DNA of 64,000 nucleotides, taken from assembly GCF_016464305.1 (NCBI RefSeq), contig NZ_JAEIOJ010000009.1, positions 186,001 through 250,000 of the forward strand. Reading direction: 5' to 3'. A program made the position numbers and the translations under genes. The stretch comes from Umezawaea beigongshangensis. Its GTDB lineage: Bacteria > Actinomycetota > Actinomycetes > Mycobacteriales > Pseudonocardiaceae. The notes beneath the pieces are model-generated. The model saw only the letters and a program-made list of their open reading frames with translations. It was not told the origin of the DNA and did not search any database. How positions within the stretch are numbered: position 1 is the first letter of the stretch; each line of letters begins with the position of its first letter. Positions 48,001-60,216 of the stretch are shown here, in pieces.

Positions 48001-51000
48001 GAGCAACTCCGGCAGCACCACCGCCGAAAGCCGGTGAACGGTGTCGTTCGCCCCCTCCAACACCCGTGCACGCTCGGCGACCGTCAGCAGGGGCAGCTCT
48101 CGGACCGGCCGCGCCGGATCGGCGACGATCCCGTCCAGCAGCACGCGCAGCCAGCCGATCAACCGCCGGATCGTGGCGGCGTCGAACAGGTCGGTGTTGT
48201 AGTTGACCGATCCGCTCAGGCCGCCCTCGTGCTCCTCGAACTGGAGGAGCAGTTCGAAGCTCGCCGTCGTCAGCGGGAGGGCGAACTCCTCGGCGATCGG
48301 GCCGGACACCGCCGGGGACACAGCCGTCGGGGCCTGGTCCCTGGTGTTCTGCAGCGACACCATCGTCTGGAACAGGGGCGTGCGGCTGGTGTCGCGCACC
48401 GGTTGCACCGCGTCCACGACGCGTTCGAACGGCACGTCCTGGTGGGCGAAGGCGTCGAGCACGGTGTCCCGCACCTCGCCCAGGAACTCGCCGAAGGACC
48501 GTGTGCCGTCCACGGTGGACCGCAGGACCAGCGTGTTGACGAAGAAGCCGATCAGCGGCTCCAGCTCCACCCGGTCGCGCCCGGAGGTGACGGTGCCGAC
48601 CGCGACGTCGTCCTGGCCCGACCACCTGCTCAGCAGCACCTGGCACGCCGCCACCAGCGTCGTGAACAGCGTGCAGTTCCTCCCGCGCGAGAGGTCGCGC
48701 AGACCGGCGACCAGGCCGGTGGGGAGGTCGAAGTCCAGCCAGGCGCCGTTCGTGGTCCGCTCGGCCGGGCGCGGCCGGTCGACGGGCAGGTCGAGCGGGG
48801 TGAGGCCGCCGAGCCGGTCCCGCCAGTGCGCGAGCTGCTCGTCCAGCACCGGTCCGTCGAGGTGCTCGCGCTGCCACACCGCGAAGTCGGCGTACTGGAC
48901 CGGCAACGGCGGCAGCACGGGCTCCTCGCCGCTTGCGAACCCCGCGTACAGGGCGGTCAGCTCGCGGGTGAGCACACCGGAGGACCAGCCGTCGGTGACG
49001 ACGTGGTGCAGCACGAGGAGGAGCACGTGCTCTCGGGGGGCGAGCCGGATCAGCCGCGCGCGCAGCAGCGGTCCGCGGCGCAGGTCGAAGGGACGGCGGT
49101 TCTCCCGCTCCAGCAGCTCGGCCAGCCGGGTCTCGCGGTCCTGTTCGGACAGTGCGCTCAGATCGGTCACCGGCACGCGGACCTCGTGCGGCGGGCCGAC
49201 GACCTGCACGCCGCGTCCCTCCACCGCGTCGAACGTGGTCCGCAGCGTCTCGTGCCGCTCGACCAGCGCCGTGAGCGCCCGGTCGAGGGCGTCGGCGTCC
49301 AGCTCGCCGCGCAGCCGCAGGGCGGTCGGCGACACGTACTCCGTGCTGCCGGGGTCGAACTCGTCGAGGAACCACAGGCGCTGCTGGGCGAACGACAGCG
49401 GCAGCGGGCCGCCGCGCGGCACCGCCGTGACGCCCGGTGTCGTGGCACGGCCGGTCGGCAGCGCGGCGGCGAACCCGCCGGGGGTGGGGTGCGTGAACAG
49501 CGTGCGCGGCGACACGTCGACGCCGAGGGCCTCGCGGACCCGCGAGGCGATCCTCATGCTGAGGATGGAGTCCCCGCCCAGCTCGAAGAAGTCGTCGTCG
49601 AGACCGACCCGGTCGAGCCCGAGGACGTCCGCCCACACGGCGACCAGCTCGCGTTCGACGGGGGTGCGGGGCGGCACGTGCTCCGCACTCTCCGGCCGTT
49701 CACCGGGAGCGGGCAGCGCACGCCGGTCCACCTTGCCGTTCCGGGTCATCGGCAGCGCCTGCAGCGCCACGAACGCGGCCGGCACGAGGTGCTCCGGCAG
49801 GGTCCGGCGCGACCGGGCCCGCAGCTCGGAGGCGTCCAGGCCCGACACGACGTAGGCGACCAGGCGCGCCACCCCCGGCACGTCCTCGCGGGCGACCACG
49901 AGCGCTTCGGTGACCTCCGGGTGCGCCAGCAGCGCGGCCTCGACCTCGCCGGGCTCGACGCGGAACCCGCGGATCTTGACCTGCTCGTCGACCCGGCCGA
50001 GGTAGTCGAGCTGTCCGTCCGCCGTCCAGCGGACCCGGTCACCCGTGCGGTACAGCCGCGAGCCCGGCTCGCCGAACGGGTCGGCGACGAAGCGCTCGGC
50101 CGTCGTGCCGGGCCGGTTCAGGTAGCCCCGCGCGAGCTGCACCCCGGCGAGGTGCAGCTCTCCGGGCGCGCCCACCGGGACCGGGGACAGCGACTCGTCG
50201 AGCACGTGGCACCGGACGTTGCCCGTCGGCCGCCCGATCAGCGGCCGGTCACCGGTGATGCGGCAGGACACCGCGTCGACGGTGACCTCGGTGGGCCCGT
50301 AGTAGTTGTACGCGGTGACTCCCGGTGTGCCGCTCAGCTCCCGCCACGGGGCGGGGCCGGTGGCCTCTCCGCCCAGCAGCACCGTCCGCGGGCGGTGCGC
50401 GCCGGTCAGCAGTCCGGCGGGCAGGAGCTGCTGGAGGTAGGTCGGAGTGACGTCCAGGAAGTCGATCCGGTGGTCGCGCACGTACCGGACGACCGCGCGC
50501 GGGTCCAGACGGGTGTCGTCGTCGAGGACGTGCAGCTCGTGCCCGTCGATCAGGTGCAGCAGCCCCTCCCAGGACGTGTCGAAGGAGAACGAGGCGGTGA
50601 GCGCGGCCCGCACCCGGTCCCGGTCGGCGTCGGTGAGGAAGGTCCCGCGGTGCTCGGCGAGCAGGTTGTGCAGGGAGCGGTGCTCCACGACGACGCCCTT
50701 GGGCCGCCCGGTGGAACCGGAGGTGTGGATGACGTAGGCGGCGTTCGCCGGGGTGGGCCGGACGGCGACGGGTGCGCCGTCCCGGCGCGCGCAGCGGTCG
50801 CGGACCTCGGCCAGGTCGTCGAGCACGACGACCGGGGCGGCGTCCTCCAGCAGGAGCGCCACCCGCTCGCGCGGCAGGCCGGGATCGACCGGCAGGTGCA
50901 CCGCACCCGCCTTGAACACCGCGAGGAGGGCGACGACCGCCTCGGCCGAGCGCGGGAGCACCACGGCCACGACGCGCTCCGGCCCGGCCCCCCGCTCCAC

Positions 51001-54000
51001 CAGGTGCCGCGCCAGGGCGTCGGCGCGCGCGTTCAGCCCGGCGAAGTCCAGGACGGTGTCGCGGAACACCAGGGCGGTGTCGCGGGGCCTGCGCGCGACC
51101 GTCGCCTCGAACACGTCCAGCACGGTTCCCGGCGGGACGTCGAGCGCGGTGTCGTTCCAGTCCGAGAGCATCCGCCGGTGCTCGTCCTCCGTCGGCCGCA
51201 CCAGCGCGCCGACGCGCTGGTGGGGATCGGCGGCGAAGCGCTGGACCACCACCGAGAGCTGGTCGGCCAGGCGCTCGGCGGTGGCCGCGTCGAACAGCCG
51301 CGGGTCGTAGGACAGCTCCAGGCCGAGCCGGTCGTGCAGGTGGGCGGTGAGGTTCAGCGGGTAGCTGGTGGTGTCGGCCGAGTCGACGTCCAGCACGCGG
51401 ACGCCCCGCTGCCCGATGCTCTCGTCGATCGGGTAGTTCTCGAAGACCACGACGCTGTCGAACAGGGCGGCGCCCGCCGGGAGGTCGCTCCAGCCCCGCA
51501 CCCTCGCCAGGGACAGGAAGTCGAAGCGCCGCGACTCGGCCTGCTCGGCCTGCGCGGCGCGCAGCCACGACACGGCGTCCCGGTTCCGGTCGACGGTCAT
51601 CCGGGTCGGCACGGTGTTGATGAACACGCCGATCATCGACTCGACGCCGGGCAGCTCGGCCGGGCGACCGGCCACCGTGGTGCCGAACAGCACGTCGTTC
51701 TCGCCGCTGTGCAGCGCCAGCAGCAGCGCCCACGCGCCTTGCACGACGGTGTTCACGGTCAGGGCGGCACGCTTCGCCGTCTCGTGCAGGCGCCGGGAGT
51801 CCTCCGGGGACAGCTCGACCAGCACCGCCTCGGAGGACTCGGCGCGGTGCGCTTCGAGCTGCGGGCGGTCGCGGGGCAGCGGGGTGGCCGCGGTGACGCC
51901 GTCGAGCGTCCGCCGCCAGTACCGCTCCGCCTCCTGCTGGTCCTGCGCGGCGAGCCACGCCAGGTAGTCGCGGAACGGCCGCCGCGACGGCACGTCGGGG
52001 TGCCGCGCCTCGACGATCGCGGCGTACTGCTCGAACACCTCTCCGAGGATCTGCGCGGTGCTCCAGCCGTCGAGCAGGACGTGGTGGGCGGTCCAGACGA
52101 GCTGGACCTCGTCGTCGGAGAGCCTGCCGATCACCAGGCGCGTCAGGGGCGGCGTCGTGAGGTCCACCCCCGTCGCACGGTCCTCCGCGAGCACGCGCTC
52201 CAGCGCGGCGGCCCGGTCGTGCTCAGGCAGCGCCCGCCAGTCGTGCTGGACGACGGGCACCCGCACCCGGCGGTGCACCACCTGGAGGGGCTGCTCCACG
52301 CCCTCCCACACCACGCTGCTGCGCAGGACGGGCGTGCGATCGACGACCCGCTGGAACGCCTCGGCGAGCGCGTCGGGCCGGGCCACCCCGCCCAGCCGCA
52401 GCCGGAACTGGTCCACGTAGGCGGTCGAGCCGGCGTCGACGAGGCCGTGGAAGACCAGACCGGCCTGCAACGGCGTCAGCGGGTAGACGTCCTCGACGTG
52501 GCGGCCGTCGCCGACGACGCGGTCGACCCCCTCCTGGTCGAGCCCGGCGAGCGGGAAGTCCGAGGGAGTGCGGCCACCGGCGTCCGGCCCGGCGCAGTGC
52601 TCGACGATCTGTCCCAGGGCCAGCACGGTGTCCTCCGCCAACCGGCGCACGGTCCGCTCGTCGTGCACCTCGGAGGAGTACTCCCAGGTCAGGTGCAGCT
52701 CTCCGGCTTCGACCACTCCGGTGACGTCGAGCAGGTGCGCGCGCGGAGAGTCCGGGTCGAGGTCCTCGCCGAGCACGTCGAGGCGGTCGCGGACCAGCGC
52801 GCCGGAGGTGTCCGCGCCCGACCCGACGTCCCACCGGCCGTGGTAGTTGACGGAGATCTGCGGCGCCGGGTCATCGCGCAGCCGGTTCGCGGGTGAGCCC
52901 TCCGCGCTCAGGTACCGCAGCGCCTCGTAGCTCGCGCCGCCGTGCGGCACGGCGCGGAGCTGCTCCTTGACCGACCCGAGCACACCGCCCCAGTCCTCGT
53001 CGCGCACGTCGAGCGCCACCGGGTACTGGGCGGTGAACCAGCCGACCGTGCGGGACAGGTCGAGGCCCTCGACGATCTCCTCCCGGCCGTGGCCCTCCAT
53101 CGTGACCACGACCCGGTCGCGGCCGGTCCACCGGGCCAGGACCCGGCCCAGCGCGCTGAGCAGCACGTCGTTGACCCGCGTCCGGTAGACCGGCGGGACG
53201 TCGTGCAGCAGCGCGTGCGTCTGCGCGCGGCCCAGGCGCACCGAGACGCTGCGGGCGGCGTCGGCGGTGTTGCGGGCGACGCGGTCGACGGGCAGAGCCG
53301 GGTCGACGCCGTCGAACACCGTCGTCCAGTGCGCGAGGTCGCCGTCCAGTGCGCCCGAGCGGACGTGCTCGGCCAGCGACCGCGTCCACCGGGTGAACGG
53401 GGTGCCGACCGGGGCGAGCGGCACGCCGCGGTGCGCCGCCTCCAGGTCGTCGAGCAGCACGCGCCACGACACCCCGTCCATCACGAGGTGGTGCGCGGTG
53501 AGGAACAGCCGCGGTGCCCGTCCGGTGCCGGCGGAGAACAGCACGGCCCGCCACAGCGGTCCCCGCTCCACGTCCAGGGAGTTCTGCGCGGCCAGCGCCG
53601 CCCGGTGCGCCGCGGCGTCGCGCTCCGCGGGGTCCACGGCGGACAGGTCGACGTGCTCGACGACGTCGGCAGCGTCCGTCGCGGCGGGGTGCTGCACCCA
53701 GCTCCCGTCGACCCGCGAGAACCGCATCCGCAGCGCGTCGTGGTGCTCGGCGAGGCGGGCCAGCGCTCGGCACAGCGCTTCCGGGTCGACGTCGGGGGCG
53801 AGTTCCAGGTGCACGGAGGTGGTGAAGCGCCGGGAACCCGCCGCGCTCGCCAGGAACGACGACTGGACAGGTCCGAGCGGTGCCGGTCCCGCCACGTCGG
53901 CCTCGGCGACCGGTTCGGGCAGTGCCCGCGCCTGCACGACCGTCGCCAGTTCGGCGATGGTCTGGTGCAGGAACACGTCCTTGGAGGAGGTGGCGAGGCC

Positions 54001-57000
54001 CGCCCGGCGAGCTCGGGAGACGACCTGGATGCTCAGGATCGAGTCACCGCCGAGACCGAAGAAGTTGTCCTCGACGCCGACCCGCGCCACACCGAGCGCC
54101 TCGCTCCAGATGCGGGCCAGCTCCGCCTCGACCGGCGTGCGCGGCGGCACGTACCGGTGCACCGGCGCGTCGTCGTCCTCGGGGGCCGGGAGCGCGGCGC
54201 GGTCGAGCTTGCCGTTGGCGGTGAGCGGCATCGCGGACAGGGCGACCACGGCGTCGGGCAGCATGTGCGCGGGCAGTGACCGGCCGAGGAACTCGCGGAG
54301 TCCGGGAAGGGCGGGCGCGGTCGCGCCCGGTGCGGGGACGAGGTGGGCGACCAGCCGCGCCGGGGCCTGGCGGGCGACCACCGCCGCCTCCGCCACGTCG
54401 GGGTGCGTCACCAGCACCGCTTCGATCTCGCCCGGCTCGACGCGGAAGCCGCGGATCTTGATCTGCTCGTCGGACCGGCCCAGGTACACCAGGACGTCGT
54501 CGGCTCGGCGGCGCACCAGGTCCCCGGTGCGGTACATCCGCTCCCCCGGCTCGCCGAACGGGCAGGCCACGAACCGTTGCGCGGTCTGGCCCGGCCGGTC
54601 GAGGTAGCCGCGCGCCAGACCGTCGCCCGCCACGTACAACTCACCCGGCACACCGACCGGCACCGGCTCCAGCGCCGCGTCCAGCACGTACAGGCGCGTG
54701 TTCCAGATCGGCCGCCCGATCGGCACCGCACCCGCCGCCAACACCACACCCGGCTCCACCCGGTGCACCACACACCCCACCGTCGTCTCGGTGGGCCCGT
54801 ACTCGTTGACTACCACCGCACGCGGGTGCGTCTCGCGCCACGCGTCCACCGCCGCACCCAACAACTGCTCACCACCCACGACCAGATCACCGGTCGGCGA
54901 CAGGTCCTCCGACAGGGAAGCCAGAACCGGCAGGTGACTCGGCGTCGCCTTCAAGAACGAACACTGCGCACCCGGCCCGCTCTCCGCCAGATCGGCGAAC
55001 CGGATCGCGCCACCGGCCAACAACGGCCCGAACAGGGTCGTGACGGTCAGGTCGAACGACACCGACGAGTGCAACACCGACACCCCGGACAGGCCCGGAT
55101 ACGCCGACACCGCCCACCGCAGGTAGTTCACCACCGCACCGTGACCCACCACCACACCCTTGGGCGTACCCGTGGAACCCGACGTGTAGATCACGTACGC
55201 CGGATGCTCCGGCAGCAACCGGCGGACACGGCACGCGTCGTCCGGGTCCGTCTCCGGAAGCCCCTCCGTGTCCAGCACGGCCTGCGGATCGTCCAGCACC
55301 AGCACCGGAGCGCAATCACGCAGCATCAACTCGACGCGCTCACGCGGATACGACGGATCAACCGGAACATAAGCCGCACCGGCCTTCACCACCGCCAGCA
55401 ACGCCACCAGCAACTCCACCGACCGCGGCAGCACCACCGCCACCCGATCCTCCGGCCCCACCCCCGCACCGATCAACCGGTGCGCCAACCGGTTCGCCCG
55501 CACCCCCAACTCCCGATACGTCAACGACCTCCCACCCTCGACCACCGCCACCACATCCGGCGTCCGATCCACCTGACGAGCGAGCAACTCCGGCAGCACC
55601 ACCGCCGAAAGCCGATGAACGGTGTCGTTCGCCCCCTCCAACACCCGTGCACGCTCGACGACCGTCAGCAGAGGCAGTGCGCGCAGCGGACGCGTCGCGT
55701 CGGCGGCCACACCGTCCAGCACCAGCCGCAGCCAGCCGATCAACCGCTGGATCGTGGCGGCGTCGAACAGGTCGGTGTTGTAGTTGACCAGGCCGTCCAG
55801 TCCGTCGTCGCTCTCCTGGAACTGCACCAGCAGGTCGAAGGTCGCCGTGACGAGCGGCGGCGCGATCTCCTCCACGTGCAGCCCCGGCAGGGCGGCGCTC
55901 CCGCCGGGGGTGTTGTGCAGCAGGACCGCGACCTGGCACAGCGGGGTGCGGCTGGTGTCGCGCACCGGTTGCAGGTCGTCTACCACTCGATCGAACGGGA
56001 CGTCTTGGTGGGCGAAGGCGTCCAGGACGGTGGCCCGCACGTCGCGCAGGAAGTCCTCGAACGGTCTCGTCGCGTCCACAGTGGACCGCAGGACCAGCGT
56101 GTTGACGAAGAAGCCGATCAGGCCCTCCAGCTCGGTCCGCTCCCGCCCGGAGACGACGGTGCCCACGGCGACGTCGTCCTGGCCGGACCAGCGCGACAGC
56201 ACCAGCTGGCAGGCGGCCAGCAGCGTCATGAACAGCGTGCCGTCCCCGCGGCGGGACAGCTCCGCGAGGGCCGCGGTGGTGCCGCCGGGAACACCGAACT
56301 CCAGCAGCGCGCCGTTCCTCGTGCGCACGGCGGGCCGCGGCCGGTCGGTGGGCAGCTCCAGCGGGGGCACGGCGTCGAGCTGACGCCGCCAGTAGCCGAG
56401 CTGGTCGTCCAGGGCCGGACCGGTGAGCTGGTCGCGCTGCCACACCGCGAAGTCGGCGTACTGCACCGGAAGGTCGGGCAGTGCCGCGTCCTCCTGCCGC
56501 AGTGCGGCGGTGTAGAACGCGCTCAGCTCGCGCAGGAGGACACCGGAGGACCAGCCGTCGGTGACGATGTGGTGCAGGACCAGGACCAGCACGTGCTCGT
56601 CGGCGGCGAGGCGGACGAGGCGCGTCCGCAGCAGCGGACCGCCGCGCAGGTCGAACGGGTGGCTGGCCTCCTGCGCCAGCAACGCGCGCAGCGCGTCGTC
56701 CCGGTCGGTCTCCGCGCTCAGGTCCAGCAGCGGCACGCGCACCTCGTGCGGCGGGTGCACGACCTGCGTGCCGACGCCGTCGACGGTGTCGAAGGTCGTG
56801 CGCAGGGACTCGTGCCGCTCCACCAGCGCGGTCAGGGCGGTGTTCAGCGCCTCGGCGTCCAGCTCGCCGCGCAGCCGCAGCGCCGTGGGCGAGACGTACT
56901 CGGTGCTGCCCGGCTCGAACTGCTCCAGGAACCACAGGCGCTGCTGGGAGAACGACAGCGGCAGCGGGCGGTCGCGCGCGGCGACGGGGACGGTGGTCCT

Positions 57001-60000
57001 GGACCGCTCACCGCTCCCGCGGGTCAGGGCGGCGGCCAGCCTGGCGGGGGTGGGCGCGGTGAACAGCAGCCGCGCGGGCACGTCCGCGCCGAGCGCGGCG
57101 CGCAGGCGCGAGGTGATGCGGATGCCGAGGATCGAGTCACCGCCCAGCGCGAAGAAGTTGTCCTCCACGCTCACCCGCTCCAGGCCGAGGACCTCGGACC
57201 ACACCGCGGCGACCAGGCGCTCGACGTCGTCGCGCGGGGCGACGTGGTGCTTCCGGTCGGCGGACGGGTCCGGCGCTGGCAGGGCGCGCTGGTCGAGCTT
57301 CCCGTGCCGGGTCAGCGGCAGCCGGTCGAGCGCGACGAACGCCGACGGCACGAGGTAGTCGGGCAGCGACCGGTTGAGCAGGTCCCGCAGCTCGACCGGG
57401 GTGGGCGTGTCCGCACCGGACGCGACGGTGTAGGCGACCAGTCGCGCACCGCCCGGCCCGTCCTCGCGGGCCACCACCGCGGCCTGCCCGACGGCGGGGT
57501 GCGTCAGCAGCGCGGCCTCGATCTCACCGGGCTCCACCCGGAAGCCGCGGATCTTCACCTGCTCGTCGACCCGGCCGCGGTAGTCGAGCTGCCCGTCCGC
57601 CGTCCACCTCACGAGGTCGCCGGTGCGGTAGAGGCGCGAGCCGGGTTCGCCGAACGGGTCGGGCACGAACCGCTCCGCGGTCTGCCCCGGTTTGCCGAGG
57701 TACCCGCGGGCGAGCTGCGGACCGGCCAGGAACAGCTCGCCGGGCACGCCGGTCGGGGCCGGTTCCAGGTTCTCGTCCAGCACGTGCGCCCGCAGGTTGG
57801 CCAGCGGGCGTCCGATGAGCGGCCGGTCCCCGGTGACCGTGCGGCGCACGGCGTCGACGGTGGTCTCCGTGGGCCCGTAGTAGTTGTGGACGGTGGTGCC
57901 GGTGATCCCGCTCAGCTCGCGCCACAGCGACTCGCCCAGCGCCTCGCCGCCGAGCATGAGGTGCCGCGGCCGGTGGTCTCCGGCGAGCAGTCCGGCCGGC
58001 AGGAGCTGCCGCAGGTAGGACGGCGTCAGGTCGAGGAAGTCGACGCGGTGCTCGCGCACGTACCGGGTCAGCGCCTCGGGGTCGAGGCGGACGTCGTCGT
58101 CCAGCAGGTGCAGTTCGTGGCCGTCGGCCAGGAGCAGCGGCCCCTCCCACGAGGTGTCGAACGACAGCGCCGCCGTCAGCGCGACCCGCATCGTTCGCGC
58201 GCCGAACACCGCGCGGTGGTCGATCAGCAGGTTCATCAGCGCGCGGTGCTCCACGACGACGCCCTTCGGCGTGCCGGTGGAGCCCGAGGTGTGCACGACG
58301 TAGGCGGCGTCGCCCGGCGCGGGCCGCGACCGGTCCGGGGCCGGGCCGTCGGCGAGGTCACCGGTGTCGCGCAGCACGACCACCGGGTCCGTGTCGCGCA
58401 GCAGCAGCGCGATCCGCTCCGCGGGCAGCCCGGGGTCCACCGACTGGTGAACCGCGCCCGCCTTGAGGACGGCGAGCAGCGCCACCACGGACTCGGCCGA
58501 CCTGGGCAGCACGACGGCCACCACCCGCTCCGGCCCCGCGCCGCGGCGCACCAGTTCGCGCGCCAGCCGCTCGGCGCGGGCGTCCAGCTCGCCGAAGGTC
58601 AGCGACGTGTCCCGGAAGACCAGCGCGGTCCGCTCCGGGTGCGCGGCGGCGGTGGCCTCGAACACGTCCACGACCGTCGTGCCGGGAACGGGCACGTCCG
58701 TGGCGTTCCACTCCACCAGCAGGCGGCGCCGCTCCTCCTCGCCGACCAGCGGCAGGTCGGCGACCCGGCTGTCCGGGTGGTGCGCGACGGCGGTCAGGAG
58801 CGTCGTCAGGTGTCCCACGAGCGCGTCGACGGTGCCCGCGTCGAACAGGTCGGTGCTGTACTCGACGACGCCGCCCAGCTCACCGCCCGACTCGTGGAAC
58901 TCCACGCTGAGGTCGAAGTTGGACGACCTCCGGTCCACGTCGACGTCCCGCACGGCGAGTCCGGCGAACGACGACGGGGTGGACGGCGCGCTGTGCAGCA
59001 GCACCATCACGTCGAACAGCGGGTTGCGGCTGGCGTCGCGCTCGGCGCCCACGGCGTCGACGACGCGCTCGAAGGGCACCTCGTCGTGGGCGAAGGCGTC
59101 GAGCACGGTGCCGCTGACGCGGCCGAGCAGCTCGCGGAACGTGGCGGACCGGTCGACGGCCGATCTCAGCACCAGTGTGTTGACGAAGAACCCGACCACC
59201 CGCTCCAGCTCGGGCCGGTTGCGTCCTTGCACGACCGTGCCCACGGCGACGTCGTCCTGGCCGCTGTAGCGGGCGAGCAGCACCTGGCAGGCCGTGAGCA
59301 GCGTGCTGAACAGGGTGGTGTCCGCGGCCAGGGCGAGGTCGGCGAGCCGCTTGGCGACCTCCGTCGGCACGGCGAACTCGCGGACCGCGCCCGCCGTGCT
59401 CCGCTCGGCGGGCCGGGGCCGGTCGGTGGGCAGCTCCAGCGGCACGACACCGCTCAGTGCCCGCTTCCAGTGCTCCAGGTGCTCGTCCAGCACGGGCCCG
59501 GAGAGCCTGTCGCGCTGCCAGGCGGCGAAGTCCGCGTACGCCAGGGGCTGTTCGGGGAGGACGGCGGTCTCGCCCCGCGCGGCGGCGGTGTAGAGCGCGG
59601 CGAGCTCCTCGGTGAGCACGCCCATCGACCAGCCGTCGGTGACGATGTGGTGCACGCAGAGGACGAGCACGTGGTTCTCCGGGTCCTGCCGGACCAGCAG
59701 CGTGCGCAGCAGCGGTCCGGTCCGCAGGTCGAAGGGCCTGGCGTACTCCCGCGCGAGCACCCCGTCCACGTCCCGCTCCGCCACGTCCAGCACGGGCAGC
59801 GCCACCTCGTGCGGCGGGTGCACCACCTGGACGGCGTCGCCGTCCGCCTCGTCGAAGGTGGTCCGCAGCGACTCGTGCCGGGCCACCAGCTGCCGCAGCG
59901 CGGCGGTGAGGGCGGGCACGTCCAGCGGCCCCAGCAGTCGCAGGGCGAGCGCGCTGTTGTACTCGGGGTCGCCGGGCCGGAACTGGTCGAGGAACCACAG

Positions 60001-60153
60001 GCGCTGCTGGGAGAACGACAGCGGCAGCGGACGGCCGCGGTCGGCGGCGGGGATGGCGTCGGATCGTCCGGCCGCTCCCGCCAGCCTGCGGCGCAGCGCG
60101 TCCTGGAGGTGGGCGGGCAGCGCCGCGATGCGGTCCTGGCGTGACGACGTCAT
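45007..60153 (-). CDS. Four-module nonribosomal peptide synthetase, C-A-T-C-A-T-E-C-A-T-C-A-T-E
   Basis: 5048 residues. Approximate domains (bases, 5' to 3'): C1 60040-58760, A1 58700-57260, T1 57230-57060, C2 56985-55700, A2 55650-54200, T2 54140-53930, E1 53880-52600, C3 52520-51200, A3 51150-49700, T3 49640-49470, C4 49430-48120, A4 48080-46600, T4 46540-46370, E2 46310-45020. C1, C2 and C4 have HHIVTDG/HHVVTDG motifs. C3, after E1, has HHVLLDG and should accept a D-residue. Each T has GGDS with the pantetheinyl Ser. E1 has HHLVMDG, E2 HHLVVDA. Specificity residues 235-331: A1 DTWDMGYVD, A2 and A4 DLTKVGEVG (Asn type), A3 DTWDLGYVD (not assigned). The last domain is E; there is no thioesterase. 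ATG 60153 has GAGGG 7 bases upstream. Confidence 0.97.
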   Translation of the reverse strand: MTSSRQDRIAALPAHLQDALRRRLAGAAGRSDAIPAADRGRPLPLSFSQQRLWFLDQFRPGDPEYNSALALRLLGPLDVPALTAALRQLVARHESLRTTFDEADGDAVQVVHPPHEVALPVLDVAERDVDGVLAREYARPFDLRTGPLLRTLLVRQDPENHVLVLCVHHIVTDGWSMGVLTEELAALYTAAARGETAVLPEQPLAYADFAAWQRDRLSGPVLDEHLEHWKRALSGVVPLELPTDRPRPAERSTAGAVREFAVPTEVAKRLADLALAADTTLFSTLLTACQVLLARYSGQDDVAVGTVVQGRNRPELERVVGFFVNTLVLRSAVDRSATFRELLGRVSGTVLDAFAHDEVPFERVVDAVGAERDASRNPLFDVMVLLHSAPSTPSSFAGLAVRDVDVDRRSSNFDLSVEFHESGGELGGVVEYSTDLFDAGTVDALVGHLTTLLTAVAHHPDSRVADLPLVGEEERRRLLVEWNATDVPVPGTTVVDVFEATAAAHPERTALVFRDTSLTFGELDARAERLARELVRRGAGPERVVAVVLPRSAESVVALLAVLKAGAVHQSVDPGLPAERIALLLRDTDPVVVLRDTGDLADGPAPDRSRPAPGDAAYVVHTSGSTGTPKGVVVEHRALMNLLIDHRAVFGARTMRVALTAALSFDTSWEGPLLLADGHELHLLDDDVRLDPEALTRYVREHRVDFLDLTPSYLRQLLPAGLLAGDHRPRHLMLGGEALGESLWRELSGITGTTVHNYYGPTETTVDAVRRTVTGDRPLIGRPLANLRAHVLDENLEPAPTGVPGELFLAGPQLARGYLGKPGQTAERFVPDPFGEPGSRLYRTGDLVRWTADGQLDYRGRVDEQVKIRGFRVEPGEIEAALLTHPAVGQAAVVAREDGPGGARLVAYTVASGADTPTPVELRDLLNRSLPDYLVPSAFVALDRLPLTRHGKLDQRALPAPDPSADRKHHVAPRDDVERLVAAVWSEVLGLERVSVEDNFFALGGDSILGIRITSRLRAALGADVPARLLFTAPTPARLAAALTRGSGERSRTTVPVAARDRPLPLSFSQQRLWFLEQFEPGSTEYVSPTALRLRGELDAEALNTALTALVERHESLRTTFDTVDGVGTQVVHPPHEVRVPLLDLSAETDRDDALRALLAQEASHPFDLRGGPLLRTRLVRLAADEHVLVLVLHHIVTDGWSSGVLLRELSAFYTAALRQEDAALPDLPVQYADFAVWQRDQLTGPALDDQLGYWRRQLDAVPPLELPTDRPRPAVRTRNGALLEFGVPGGTTAALAELSRRGDGTLFMTLLAACQLVLSRWSGQDDVAVGTVVSGRERTELEGLIGFFVNTLVLRSTVDATRPFEDFLRDVRATVLDAFAHQDVPFDRVVDDLQPVRDTSRTPLCQVAVLLHNTPGGSAALPGLHVEEIAPPLVTATFDLLVQFQESDDGLDGLVNYNTDLFDAATIQRLIGWLRLVLDGVAADATRPLRALPLLTVVERARVLEGANDTVHRLSAVVLPELLARQVDRTPDVVAVVEGGRSLTYRELGVRANRLAHRLIGAGVGPEDRVAVVLPRSVELLVALLAVVKAGAAYVPVDPSYPRERVELMLRDCAPVLVLDDPQAVLDTEGLPETDPDDACRVRRLLPEHPAYVIYTSGSTGTPKGVVVGHGAVVNYLRWAVSAYPGLSGVSVLHSSVSFDLTVTTLFGPLLAGGAIRFADLAESGPGAQCSFLKATPSHLPVLASLSEDLSPTGDLVVGGEQLLGAAVDAWRETHPRAVVVNEYGPTETTVGCVVHRVEPGVVLAAGAVPIGRPIWNTRLYVLDAALEPVPVGVPGELYVAGDGLARGYLDRPGQTAQRFVACPFGEPGERMYRTGDLVRRRADDVLVYLGRSDEQIKIRGFRVEPGEIEAVLVTHPDVAEAAVVARQAPARLVAHLVPAPGATAPALPGLREFLGRSLPAHMLPDAVVALSAMPLTANGKLDRAALPAPEDDDAPVHRYVPPRTPVEAELARIWSEALGVARVGVEDNFFGLGGDSILSIQVVSRARRAGLATSSKDVFLHQTIAELATVVQARALPEPVAEADVAGPAPLGPVQSSFLASAAGSRRFTTSVHLELAPDVDPEALCRALARLAEHHDALRMRFSRVDGSWVQHPAATDAADVVEHVDLSAVDPAERDAAAHRAALAAQNSLDVERGPLWRAVLFSAGTGRAPRLFLTAHHLVMDGVSWRVLLDDLEAAHRGVPLAPVGTPFTRWTRSLAEHVRSGALDGDLAHWTTVFDGVDPALPVDRVARNTADAARSVSVRLGRAQTHALLHDVPPVYRTRVNDVLLSALGRVLARWTGRDRVVVTMEGHGREEIVEGLDLSRTVGWFTAQYPVALDVRDEDWGGVLGSVKEQLRAVPHGGASYEALRYLSAEGSPANRLRDDPAPQISVNYHGRWDVGSGADTSGALVRDRLDVLGEDLDPDSPRAHLLDVTGVVEAGELHLTWEYSSEVHDERTVRRLAEDTVLALGQIVEHCAGPDAGGRTPSDFPLAGLDQEGVDRVVGDGRHVEDVYPLTPLQAGLVFHGLVDAGSTAYVDQFRLRLGGVARPDALAEAFQRVVDRTPVLRSSVVWEGVEQPLQVVHRRVRVPVVQHDWRALPEHDRAAALERVLAEDRATGVDLTTPPLTRLVIGRLSDDEVQLVWTAHHVLLDGWSTAQILGEVFEQYAAIVEARHPDVPSRRPFRDYLAWLAAQDQQEAERYWRRTLDGVTAATPLPRDRPQLEAHRAESSEAVLVELSPEDSRRLHETAKRAALTVNTVVQGAWALLLALHSGENDVLFGTTVAGRPAELPGVESMIGVFINTVPTRMTVDRNRDAVSWLRAAQAEQAESRRFDFLSLARVRGWSDLPAGAALFDSVVVFENYPIDESIGQRGVRVLDVDSADTTSYPLNLTAHLHDRLGLELSYDPRLFDAATAERLADQLSVVVQRFAADPHQRVGALVRPTEDEHRRMLSDWNDTALDVPPGTVLDVFEATVARRPRDTALVFRDTVLDFAGLNARADALARHLVERGAGPERVVAVVLPRSAEAVVALLAVFKAGAVHLPVDPGLPRERVALLLEDAAPVVVLDDLAEVRDRCARRDGAPVAVRPTPANAAYVIHTSGSTGRPKGVVVEHRSLHNLLAEHRGTFLTDADRDRVRAALTASFSFDTSWEGLLHLIDGHELHVLDDDTRLDPRAVVRYVRDHRIDFLDVTPTYLQQLLPAGLLTGAHRPRTVLLGGEATGPAPWRELSGTPGVTAYNYYGPTEVTVDAVSCRITGDRPLIGRPTGNVRCHVLDESLSPVPVGAPGELHLAGVQLARGYLNRPGTTAERFVADPFGEPGSRLYRTGDRVRWTADGQLDYLGRVDEQVKIRGFRVEPGEVEAALLAHPEVTEALVVAREDVPGVARLVAYVVSGLDASELRARSRRTLPEHLVPAAFVALQALPMTRNGKVDRRALPAPGERPESAEHVPPRTPVERELVAVWADVLGLDRVGLDDDFFELGGDSILSMRIASRVREALGVDVSPRTLFTHPTPGGFAAALPTGRATTPGVTAVPRGGPLPLSFAQQRLWFLDEFDPGSTEYVSPTALRLRGELDADALDRALTALVERHETLRTTFDAVEGRGVQVVGPPHEVRVPVTDLSALSEQDRETRLAELLERENRRPFDLRRGPLLRARLIRLAPREHVLLLVLHHVVTDGWSSGVLTRELTALYAGFASGEEPVLPPLPVQYADFAVWQREHLDGPVLDEQLAHWRDRLGGLTPLDLPVDRPRPAERTTNGAWLDFDLPTGLVAGLRDLSRGRNCTLFTTLVAACQVLLSRWSGQDDVAVGTVTSGRDRVELEPLIGFFVNTLVLRSTVDGTRSFGEFLGEVRDTVLDAFAHQDVPFERVVDAVQPVRDTSRTPLFQTMVSLQNTRDQAPTAVSPAVSGPIAEEFALPLTTASFELLLQFEEHEGGLSGSVNYNTDLFDAATIRRLIGWLRVLLDGIVADPARPVRELPLLTVAERARVLEGANDTVHRLSAVVLPELLARQVDRTPDVVAVVEGGRSLTYRELGVRANRLAHRLIGAGVGAEDRVAVVLPRSVELLVALLAVVKAGAAYVPVDPSYPRERVELMLRDCAPVLVLDDPVAVLDTAGLPETDPDDACRVRRLRPEHPAYVIYTSGSTGTPKGVVVGHGAVVNYLRWAVSAYPGLSGVSVLHSSVSFDLTVTTLFGPLLAGGAIRFADLAESGPGAQCSFLKATPSHLPVLASLSEDLSPTGDLVVGGEQLLGAAVDAWRGTHPRAVVVNEYGPTETTVGCVVHRVEPGVVLAAGAVPIGRPIWNTRLYVLDAALEPVPVGVPGELYVAGDGLARGYLDRPGQTAQRFVADPHGAPGSRMYRTGDLARWTADGELEYRGRADEQVKIRGFRLELGEVEAALLGHPDVAGAAASVREDDGHRRLVGYLVPGERTPSPEELREFLARSLPEHAVPPAFVALAELPLTRNGKLDRAALPAPDAPPPTTSSVPPDGPVQTALARIWTEVLGRDPIGAHDNFFDLGGDSVLSIQVVHRARQAGLRMTSKDLFGHQTVAELAGVVTELDDEPVTREEVVGEVPLTPIQHWFFAGHTANPHHFNQSVLVELAADADERPLRAALEAVVAHHDALRLSFERVDGRWRQHNAPVGVPAPLRRHDLSAVDEAERTAAVERIADEAHASFDLAVPPLLRAELFDLGAGRRPLLFVAAHHLVVDAVSWRILLEDLDRAHRQAASGEAIDLGAKTTSFRDWAHRLRDHALGGGLDHEREHWANAVPARALPVDRETGRPGTAPEVVPVLLGTEDTDALLHTAPGAYRTRINDVLLAALARAVSGWTGERAVTIDLEGHGREEFADDIDLSRTVGWFTTLFPVALDVPPGEPRWRDLVKSVRRQLRAVPGNGLGYGALRYSRDAGARGAAPEIAFNYLGQGDDTSAGDGLYHASLPPVGREQDPANGAAHLLEVVGGVHEGRLEFSWYYQPDRHDRSTVERVAAAFGDALRGIARDCRGTGA
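46984..48098 (-). repeat. Recombined Asn A-domain block, copy in module 4
   Basis: A 1115-bp block aligned without gaps to 54565-55679 at about 97% identity (some 28 differences by eye). It spans most of the A4 N-terminal core, including the specificity residues DLTKVGEVG. Codon use inside (TTG, GAT, GGT, TAT, CGT) differs from the flanking CTG/GAC/GGC/TAC-rich sequence. The edges fall in the C-A linker and before the A-domain C-terminal lobe. Confidence 0.85.
54565..55679 (-). repeat. Recombined Asn A-domain block, copy in module 2
   Basis: The partner of 46984-48098, offset 7581 bp. Outside this block the A2 and A4 domains and their flanks diverge clearly: for example A2 continues [13 protein letters not shown] and A4 [13 protein letters not shown]. 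The similarity is therefore confined to the substrate-binding part and not a whole-module duplication. Confidence 0.85.
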
Positions 60154-60216
60154 TCTCGTTCCCTCACAGTTCTTCGACGCGCTCTGACGCGGACGGGACG
60201 TGCGGTCGGCCGGAAC

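Noticed and set aside
45094-60144. Very long plus-strand open frames (up to 2600 codons) opposite the NRPS gene, and a 1793-codon minus-strand frame opposite the carboxylase gene (35049-40430).
   Set aside because: They are exact antisense of genes with full domain order. Their translations are Arg/Val/Gln/His-rich without motifs, which is the expected shadow of strongly biased GC-rich codons.
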